Origin: Planctomycetaceae bacterium
GTDB taxonomy: Bacteria > Planctomycetota > Planctomycetia > Pirellulales > PALSA-1355
Length of the DNA stretch: 37,561 nucleotides
Direction: 5' to 3'
NCBI GenBank assembly: GCA_003153375.1
Contig: PLYM01000125.1
Coordinates: 78,788-116,348 of the forward strand
Positions 31,928-37,561 of this stretch are shown here, piece by piece (position 1 is the stretch's first letter; each line of letters opens with the position of its first letter). The position numbers were made by a program, and so were the translations under genes. Below the pieces are notes generated by a model that worked only from the letters and a program-made list of their open reading frames with translations, was not told the DNA's origin and searched no databases.

Positions 31928-33334
31928 ATGGATTCTTGCCGCGGACATGGTTTGTCGTGGGTCTCCGCCGTGGCATTGGCCGGCCTGCTGGTGTTCTCGA
32001 GCGCCCTGGCCCGCGCCGCCGAAAAGGAAGGCGAGAAGAAGCTTCCGGAAGACGACTACGAGCTCTATCAGATCTTTGCCGACACGCTCGACCAGGTCGA
32101 GCGTAACTACGTCAAGGACGTCAGCCGCCGCGAATTGATGGAGGCGGCCATTCACGGCGTGCTGAGCAAGCTCGATCCCTACTCGAACTACATCAGTCCC
32201 GACGACATCAATCGCTTCAAAACCAGCGTCGAGAGCCAATTCGGCGGCATCGGCATTCGCATCGACCACCAGGGCGATCAACTGCGGATCATTAGCCCCC
32301 TGGTCGGCACCCCGGCCTATCGTGCCGGGCTGGAGTCGGGCGACACCATCCTGGAAATCAACGGCAAGAGCACCGAGGGCATTGGTCCCGACGAAGCGAT
32401 CAAGCGACTCAAGGGGGACGCCGGCACGCAGGTGACGTTGACCATTCAACACGCCGACGCGCGTCCCAAGGAAACCGTCACGATCACGCGCGAGTGGGTA
32501 CACGTCGAGACGATCCAGGGCGATCACCGCAAGCCGGACGACAGTTGGGACTTCTTTCTCGATCACGACAAGCACCTTGGCTACATCCGCCTGTCGGCCT
32601 TCAGCCGCGACACGGCCCTGGAATTGAAGAAAGCCCTGGTCGACTTGCAGGGGCAGGGCCTCAAGGGGCTGGTCGTCGACCTGCGATTCAATCCCGGCGG
32701 GCTGCTGACCTCGGCCATCGAAGTCAGCGACATGTTCGTCGCCAGCGGCCGCATCGTGAGCACCAAGGGGCGCAACACGCCCGAGCGCGTCTGGGAAGCC
32801 GAGAAGGAGGGGACCTTCGAGGGCTTTCCGATGGCGGTCCTGGTCAACCACTATAGCGCCAGCGCCAGCGAGATACTTTCGGCCTGCTTGCAAGACAATC
32901 ATCGCGCGATCGTCGTTGGCGAAAGAACGTGGGGCAAAGGAAGCGTGCAGAACGTGATCGAGCTGGAAGGGGGCAAGAGCGCCCTGAAGCTGACCACGGC
33001 CAGCTACCACCGGCCCAACGGCAAGAACATTCACCGCTTTCCCGACGCCAAGGAGAGCGACGAATGGGGTGTGATGCCCGACGAGGGCTATTCGGTGAAG
33101 CTCACCCCAACCGAAACCGAGCGGTTGATTCGCGAACGTCGCGATCGCGACATCCTGGTCAGCAAGCACGGTAAGGCGCGCGTCGACGGCTACCCCGCGA
33201 AGCCGCCCGAACCGGGTGACGCCAAGCCGCCAGAAGCCGCGGCCAAGGATTCGCCCGCCAAGGAGCCGTTCGTCGATCCGCAATTGCAAAAGGCGGTCGA
33301 CTATCTGACGCAGCAACTCGCCCGAGCCCAATAG
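31928..33334 (+). CDS. Secreted S41-family C-terminal processing protease (CtpA/Prc type)
   Basis: 468 residues. An N-terminal signal sequence (SWVSAVALAGLLVFSSALARA) ends near residue 30. The prologue helices include YELYQIFADTLDQVERNYV and HGVLSKLDPYSNYI. A PDZ domain covers about 98-180 (GGIGIRI, GLESGDTILEINGKS). The S41 core has the nucleophile Ser312 in HYSASASEIL, with Lys337 in TWGKGSVQ and Gln341, spaced exactly as in the Ser-Lys-Gln set of CtpB. A proline/lysine-rich tail and short helix end the protein. It should cleave unfolded or tail-specific substrates in the periplasm. GGAGGAGG lies six bases before the ATG and fixes the start. It converges on the TPR gene. The substrate is unknown. 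Confidence 0.95.
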   Translation: MDSCRGHGLSWVSAVALAGLLVFSSALARAAEKEGEKKLPEDDYELYQIFADTLDQVERNYVKDVSRRELMEAAIHGVLSKLDPYSNYISPDDINRFKTSVESQFGGIGIRIDHQGDQLRIISPLVGTPAYRAGLESGDTILEINGKSTEGIGPDEAIKRLKGDAGTQVTLTIQHADARPKETVTITREWVHVETIQGDHRKPDDSWDFFLDHDKHLGYIRLSAFSRDTALELKKALVDLQGQGLKGLVVDLRFNPGGLLTSAIEVSDMFVASGRIVSTKGRNTPERVWEAEKEGTFEGFPMAVLVNHYSASASEILSACLQDNHRAIVVGERTWGKGSVQNVIELEGGKSALKLTTASYHRPNGKNIHRFPDAKESDEWGVMPDEGYSVKLTPTETERLIRERRDRDILVSKHGKARVDGYPAKPPEPGDAKPPEAAAKDSPAKEPFVDPQLQKAVDYLTQQLARAQ

Positions 33335-33423
33335 GACGGCGGATTTTCCGGCGCGCTTGCGGTTTCTTGTAATGCTAGGCGTCACGGCGCCATGGCGCGG
33401 GATGCTCGCGAAATGGCAAGAGA

Positions 33424-34338
33424 CTAACGCTCCAATGCGTCATCCATCGCCTTGGATTGCGGCAAAAAGGCGTCCAGGAGATGGTCCTGGTTGCCTCCCA
33501 GGAACTCGGCACGCACGAAATAGAGTTGCGCGCGATCGCGTTGGCCGGTAAAGAACAGCTGCATCGCCAACAGAAAAGCCAGGTCGGCGTCGAGAGGTTC
33601 GGCCTCCGCCGACTTGGTGAGCAGTTTGGTGATGCGTCGCGAGCGTTCCTCACCATGGAGTTCGTCGAGTCGGACGACCGACCGGCTCCAGTCGGCCGCC
33701 AACTCGAGGCTGCGATGATAGAGTCTGACGGCCGGGACGTATTTTTTCTGCGCGACGAGCGTGAAACCTTGACGGAGGTAAGCATCCGCCAGGTTCGGTG
33801 CTAGTTGCGCGGCGACCCGATAGCGCTCCAATGCCGCGGAAAGTTGTTGTTTGCCGAATCGTTCGTCGCCATCGGCCAGCAGCTTGTCGGCCTTCGCCCG
33901 GTCATCGGTGGTATTAATCCGAAGGCTGGGCTTGATCATCGCGAGTCGTTGCGGCGCAGGCTGCGGTTTGAGCCAGCTAGGCGTCGGCGCGCGGGCGGGA
34001 TACTGCGATTCGGAATTCTCGGTCGGATAGTAGGGCATCGGTTGCGGATAGAAACCGAACATGCCGATGGGATAGAGGGGCTGGTACGGAAAGCTCATGC
34101 CCGAGCCGCCATCGCCGCTCGACCCCCTCCACGCCTGCATCCAGTCTCCGTGCCCCATGTAGGTAAAGCCCTGCTTGCGCAAGTCGGGCTCCCCGTACTT
34201 GGCCCAATCGTTCACGGGATAGGGAGTGAGATGCACGCGGTGCATCGGGATGGTGACGGTGATCTGCGCGGAAGCCGAACGGACCGCGCCGAGAATCGCC
34301 GTGAGCACCAGCACGCCATGGACGGTTTTTGCGCGCAT
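33424..34338 (-). CDS. Secreted TPR-repeat protein of unknown function
   Basis: 304 residues from the ATG at 34338; GAGAGGG seven bases upstream favours it over the TTG at 34356. Residues 1-24 are a signal peptide with a likely A-S-A cleavage site before QITV. A proline/tyrosine-rich, low-complexity part follows (about residues 75-125). From about residue 145 there are TPR-like helix pairs: KADKLLADGDERFGKQQLSAALERYRVAAQLAPN, ADAYLRQGFTLVAQKKYVPAVRLYHRSLELA, and ADLAFLLAMQLFFTGQRDRAQLYFVRAEFL. Such repeats bind proteins. No enzymatic motif was recognised. Confidence 0.85.
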   Translation of the reverse strand: MRAKTVHGVLVLTAILGAVRSASAQITVTIPMHRVHLTPYPVNDWAKYGEPDLRKQGFTYMGHGDWMQAWRGSSGDGGSGMSFPYQPLYPIGMFGFYPQPMPYYPTENSESQYPARAPTPSWLKPQPAPQRLAMIKPSLRINTTDDRAKADKLLADGDERFGKQQLSAALERYRVAAQLAPNLADAYLRQGFTLVAQKKYVPAVRLYHRSLELAADWSRSVVRLDELHGEERSRRITKLLTKSAEAEPLDADLAFLLAMQLFFTGQRDRAQLYFVRAEFLGGNQDHLLDAFLPQSKAMDDALER

Positions 34339-34374
34339 CACCAATCCCTCTCGCAAGCCTCGTCGCCCCTACTC

Positions 34375-34403
34375 ATTGTGGGCCTTGCGAGCCAGGCTTG
34401 CAA
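34375..34403 (-). promoter_or_regulatory. Candidate promoter of the TPR gene
   Basis: Minus strand: TTGCAA (34403-34398), 17 bases, then CACAAT (34380-34375), each matching the consensus at four of six positions. Predicted leader about 30 bases. Moderate to weak. Confidence 0.3.
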
Positions 34404-34532
34404 CGAAATTTGACGCGAGTCTTCCGCGGGGCACTACCAAATCGCCGGTTGCTCGAGCGCTCACGCGGGCGCGCAGCCGCCGATGCGGCCATGGCCTGCT
34501 CGCCGCAAGTCCGCTAAAATCGGCGGCTCGCG

Positions 34533-35552
34533 ATGAAAACCCTACTGATCCTGGAAAGCACCTGCGACGAGACGGCCGCGGCGCTGGTGACCGAACAACT
34601 GGAAGTGCGGGCGGCGGTCGTGGCCTCGCAGGAGAAACTCCACGAGCGCTATGGCGGCGTGGTGCCCGAGATTGCCGCGCGCGCCCACGTCGAGCGAATT
34701 CTGCCGGTGATCGACGAGACCTTGCGCCGGGCAAACATGAAGCTGGGCGACGTCGCGGGGATTGCCGTGGCCAACACGCCCGGTCTGGCGGGCTCGCTGC
34801 TGGTGGGGCTAGCAGCGGCCAAGGCCCTGTGCCTGGCGTTGGGGGTGCCGCTGGTGGCCGTGAACCATCTGCACGCCCACATCTATGCCTGCCGCCTGGC
34901 CGCGGGAAAGGAAGTCTTCCCCTGCCTGGGTCTGATCGTCAGCGGCGGTCACACCAGTCTCTATCGTTGTGCCTCGGCGCTGGAGTTCGAGTTGCTGGGG
35001 GGCACGATTGACGATGCGGCCGGCGAGGCCTTCGACAAGATCGGGAGCTTGCTGGGTCTACCTTTTCCGGGCGGGCCAGCCATTCAGCGCGCGGCCGAAA
35101 GAGGAAACGCAGCGGCCTATGCACTGCCGCGACCCATGATCGACAGCGAGGGGTTCGAATTCAGCTTCAGCGGCCTGAAGACGGCCGTGCGCTATAAGAT
35201 TGCCCCGCCGGGCACGACCGTCGACGCCCCGCTGGATGCGCAAGTCGTGGCCGATTTGGCGGCCAGCTTTCAAGAGGCGGTCGTCGACTGCCTGGTGGCC
35301 AAATCGCTGCTGGCCGTGCGGCGCACCGGCCTGAAAGTGCTCTGTGTTGGCGGCGGCGTGGCCGCCAACGCGCGTCTGCGTCAGCGGCTGGGCGAAGAGT
35401 CGACCAAGCGTGGCATCGAGTTGCACATTCCGCCGCTGCAACTCTGCACCGATAACGCCGTGATGGGCGCGATTGCCTGGGAACGGCTGGCCGCCGGGCT
35501 GACCGAGACCCTGGACCTGGACGTTTATCCGGGGCTGGTGCGCGGAAAATGA
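34533..35552 (+). CDS. tsaD: tRNA N6-adenosine threonylcarbamoyltransferase TsaD
   Basis: TsaD transfers the threonylcarbamoyl group from threonylcarbamoyl-AMP to A37 of ANN-decoding tRNAs (t6A), working with TsaB, TsaE and TsaC; cytoplasmic and normally essential. 339 residues, the normal length. Signatures: LESTCDETAAAL (usually ESSCDET) at about 8-18; the metal-binding NHLHAH at 111-116 (H112 and H116); GLIVSGGHTSL at 133-143; FSFSGLKTAVR at 210-220; and the third metal ligand D307 in LCTDNAVMGA. The ATG is fixed by the N-terminal MKTLLILE; no Shine-Dalgarno is obvious, although TAAAAT (34515-34520) just upstream may be part of a promoter. The partner genes are not in this window. It converges on the gene ending at 35618. 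Confidence 0.97.
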   Translation: MKTLLILESTCDETAAALVTEQLEVRAAVVASQEKLHERYGGVVPEIAARAHVERILPVIDETLRRANMKLGDVAGIAVANTPGLAGSLLVGLAAAKALCLALGVPLVAVNHLHAHIYACRLAAGKEVFPCLGLIVSGGHTSLYRCASALEFELLGGTIDDAAGEAFDKIGSLLGLPFPGGPAIQRAAERGNAAAYALPRPMIDSEGFEFSFSGLKTAVRYKIAPPGTTVDAPLDAQVVADLAASFQEAVVDCLVAKSLLAVRRTGLKVLCVGGGVAANARLRQRLGEESTKRGIELHIPPLQLCTDNAVMGAIAWERLAAGLTETLDLDVYPGLVRGK

Positions 35553-35617
35553 CCGCGCGGCGCCGCGAAGCACGCGGCCGTGCGCAAAATGGGGCTGCTG
35601 GACCGCATTGGGGCCGG

Positions 35618-37561
35618 CTAAAACTGTCCCCCGCCCGCAGCGCCACCGCCACCGCCACCGCCGACAGCGCCTCCGCCGCCACCCTGAGGATTGCCGCCGC
35701 CAACGCCACCGCCGCCTTGCTGGCCCTGGCTGGTGCCCGTGACACCCTGTTGCAGGTTGAACGTCGTGACCTGGCCGATCTGCATGAACTGCGGCTGCGG
35801 CGAAACACGCACGTAGCGGCGATCGGCCGAGATGACACCCGAGGTGAACAACCGAGCACCCGAGGGGATGTTCTGGATGATCGGTTGATAGCCGACGGCT
35901 TGTTGGATGAACGGAATGCCGAGCAGGCCCTGTCGCGAGGCGCCGAAGTTACCGCCCGCGCCAGCTTGCGCGCCAAGCGTGCCAATCTGCTGGGCCAGAA
36001 TCGCCTGGTTGATCGCGATCTGTCCAACGGCCGCGTTGGCCAATTGTTGCTCGGCCAACGGTTCCTGGCGACGGCCCCCCTGCATGTCGAAAACGACTTG
36101 CGAATCGGTGTCGCCCAGCGCGATCTGATCGCGGAGGTGCTTTTCGTTCTTGCTGCCGTAGTGCGAATAAACGTCGACCGTCACTTTTCCGGCCGTGACT
36201 TTGCCCCACACGCGACGGATGGTCACGCGATAGGTGCCGTCGAACGCCTCGGGACAGACGTACGTCTCACTCGTGCCTTGGGCAACGTTGGTCTTTTCGG
36301 TCGACGACGAATCACCCAGCAGCACGCCGCCGCCGTTGGTGCGCGGGTTGCGGAACGAGCAGACCGTGCCCGAGGGTTCCTCGACCAGCACGTCGACGTC
36401 GGCGTCGCCGGTCCAAGTGACCTTGACCTTGCAATCGCGAACGTTGGCCGTATTGAGCTGAGCCTGGAATTCGGCCGCCTCTTCGGCTCGCTTCTCCGCC
36501 TTCAATTGGGCCAAGACCGCGGCGGCGGCACGCGAGGCGGTTTGCACCACTCCCTGCTTGTCGCGAGGCCACTCTTGCTTGAGGATGCCGACGCTCGACC
36601 AGCGGATGCCGTCCAGATCGTCGAGTCGCTGGGCCAGTTGCAGCCCATACAGATACGGCTCGGGCCGCAACGGTTCAAGAATCGTGACCTGATGGAAGAT
36701 CTTCAAAGCCCGCGATTCCAGCCCGCTACGGGCCATGTATTGGGCGACATACATGAAGTCTTCGGTGTTGTCGCTAAAATCGACGGCCGACATCAGAGCG
36801 CGTTCGATATCGGGCTTCGGGCTGCCGTTGGCCTGCATGGCCAAACCCATGGCTTCATACATCCAGGGTTGAGGCTGGCCGGTGCCCAAGGCCGCGCGGA
36901 TCATGCCAATCAGGTTCGCGTACTGGTGCTCGTGCATCAGTTGGCGCGCCGTGGCCCGCAGCACGGTCGGCTTGACATCCGCATGTTCGGCGAAATAACC
37001 GCGCCAAGCCGTTTCCGGATCGACACCTTCGGCAATCGTCAACTGAATCGGCGGAATTCGCTTGGCAGGCTTTTCGCCGGCGACAGGCGCCGTCGAATCC
37101 TTGCCCACGTTGGCCGGCACAGCACCTTTCGTCGCCGGTGCCTTGGCGGCCGCTTTGGCCGCATCGCTCTTGCCAGTCGGCGGCACGCTGTTGGCGCTTT
37201 TGGATTTCGCGCCGTCGGTCTTGGCCGCGGGCTTCTTGGGACCGAGCTGCAGATCGTCCTGCACGGCAAAAGCGCGGAACGGGATCGGGGGCTCGAGGGC
37301 GTCGGGCACGCTGAACATGCCGCCACCCATGCCGCCCATGCCACCGCTCACGATGGGGACGACCAGATCGCCGACCGGATAGACTTTGCGGACCAGATTG
37401 TCTTCCGACTCGGCGACATCCTTGCTGGTGATCAGCAGCATGTCGTCCTGAATCAAGTAATACAGTCCGTACTTCTTGCGGAGCAGGCCGAGTACCGAGC
37501 GGAAGGAGATGCCTTTGATGCGGGGCAAGGTGATTGGCGTGTCGCGCGGGACGCCGGCATC
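35618..37561 (-). CDS. Exported protein with secretin-N-like segment, helical repeats, DUF2135-like domain and Gly-rich tail (5' end missing)
   Basis: The frame is open to the window edge, so the N-terminus lies beyond 37561; the TTG at 37528 is not the start. About 647 residues are visible. The first 60 resemble the short STN/secretin-N type fold (ISFRSVLGLLRKKYGLYYLIQDDMLLITSKD). A Gly/Met and then Ala/Lys-rich linker follows. An alpha-helical repeat region (about 37040-36430) includes DFMYVAQYMARSGLESRALKIF. A beta domain resembling DUF2135/YfaP follows (VTWTGDADVDVLVEEPSG, then EAFDGTYRVTIRRVW; about 36430-36080). SADRRYVRVSPQPQF recalls the end of secretin-type beta domains. The last 35 residues are almost all glycine (about 35620-35730). 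Probably an envelope protein. Function unknown; the combination was not recognised as a named family. Confidence 0.8.
   Translation of the reverse strand, partial: DAGVPRDTPITLPRIKGISFRSVLGLLRKKYGLYYLIQDDMLLITSKDVAESEDNLVRKVYPVGDLVVPIVSGGMGGMGGGMFSVPDALEPPIPFRAFAVQDDLQLGPKKPAAKTDGAKSKSANSVPPTGKSDAAKAAAKAPATKGAVPANVGKDSTAPVAGEKPAKRIPPIQLTIAEGVDPETAWRGYFAEHADVKPTVLRATARQLMHEHQYANLIGMIRAALGTGQPQPWMYEAMGLAMQANGSPKPDIERALMSAVDFSDNTEDFMYVAQYMARSGLESRALKIFHQVTILEPLRPEPYLYGLQLAQRLDDLDGIRWSSVGILKQEWPRDKQGVVQTASRAAAAVLAQLKAEKRAEEAAEFQAQLNTANVRDCKVKVTWTGDADVDVLVEEPSGTVCSFRNPRTNGGGVLLGDSSSTEKTNVAQGTSETYVCPEAFDGTYRVTIRRVWGKVTAGKVTVDVYSHYGSKNEKHLRDQIALGDTDSQVVFDMQGGRRQEPLAEQQLANAAVGQIAINQAILAQQIGTLGAQAGAGGNFGASRQGLLGIPFIQQAVGYQPIIQNIPSGARLFTSGVISADRRYVRVSPQPQFMQIGQVTTFNLQQGVTGTSQGQQGGGGVGGGNPQGGGGGAVGGGGGGGAAGGGQF

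Noticed and set aside
31775-33385. Minus-strand ORF of 536 codons
   Set aside because: Antisense to the S41 protease, whose signal peptide, PDZ domain and Ser-Lys-Gln residues are clear on the plus strand.
33387-33398. 12-bp perfect palindrome GCGCCATGGCGC between convergent genes, considered as a terminator
   Set aside because: No loop and no T-run; such short GC-rich palindromes are expected often in this base composition.

Overview
The window reads as a GC-rich chromosomal piece of a planctomycete, probably of the Pirellulales type. The main evidence is two very large secreted proteins that begin with a basic stretch and a short 'LE..E.R.ML' export motif instead of a normal signal peptide, and that carry paired dockerin-type calcium-binding repeats. 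Gene density is moderate. Nothing resembling tRNA, rRNA, CRISPR, a transposase or a phage gene was seen. Lineage is inferred from protein architecture, not from a marker phylogeny.

Left part (1-6.9 kb): an ATP sulfurylase gene cut by the window edge (sat, minus) lies downstream of rsmG (16S rRNA m7G methyltransferase, minus). Next come three consecutive hsp20 small heat shock genes on the plus strand. They have a regulatory-looking leader (an inverted repeat over a possible -10, then a hairpin that masks the Shine-Dalgarno) and end at a strong intrinsic terminator. A minus-strand VOC/glyoxalase-like gene, a small cysteine-rich exported protein and a thiamine-diphosphate enzyme of the benzoylformate-decarboxylase/acetolactate-synthase family follow.

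Repeat island (6.9-7.5 kb): nested inverted repeats, a perfect 18-bp palindrome, and two directly repeated long palindromes bracket a lone HicB-type antitoxin gene with no visible HicA.

Exported block (7.5-27.9 kb, all minus): in transcription order, a 4573-residue multidomain protein with a metzincin-like zinc site, beta-helix segments and a C-terminal dockerin; a 1553-residue protein with an N-terminal dockerin, seven Calx-beta repeats, two cohesin-like segments and an SdrD-B-like domain; and a secreted beta-propeller/di-heme cytochrome c with its own promoter. Dockerins in both large proteins, with cohesin-like segments in one, raise the possibility of a surface or extracellular assembly. 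This is the most intriguing part of the window, but it is an inference.

Right part (28-37.6 kb): an overlapping DUF692 (MNIO/BufB-like) and DUF2063 (BufC-like) pair, the usual modification pair for copper-related RiPPs, here without an obvious precursor gene; a stand-alone acyltransferase domain of the 2-oxoacid dehydrogenase E2 type; a secreted S41 C-terminal processing protease; a secreted TPR protein; tsaD (tRNA t6A synthesis); and the 3' part of a gene joining a secretin-N-like segment, a helical repeat region, a DUF2135-like domain and a glycine-rich tail.

Domain and promoter assignments were made by reading the sequence. None was tested by database search or RNA data.
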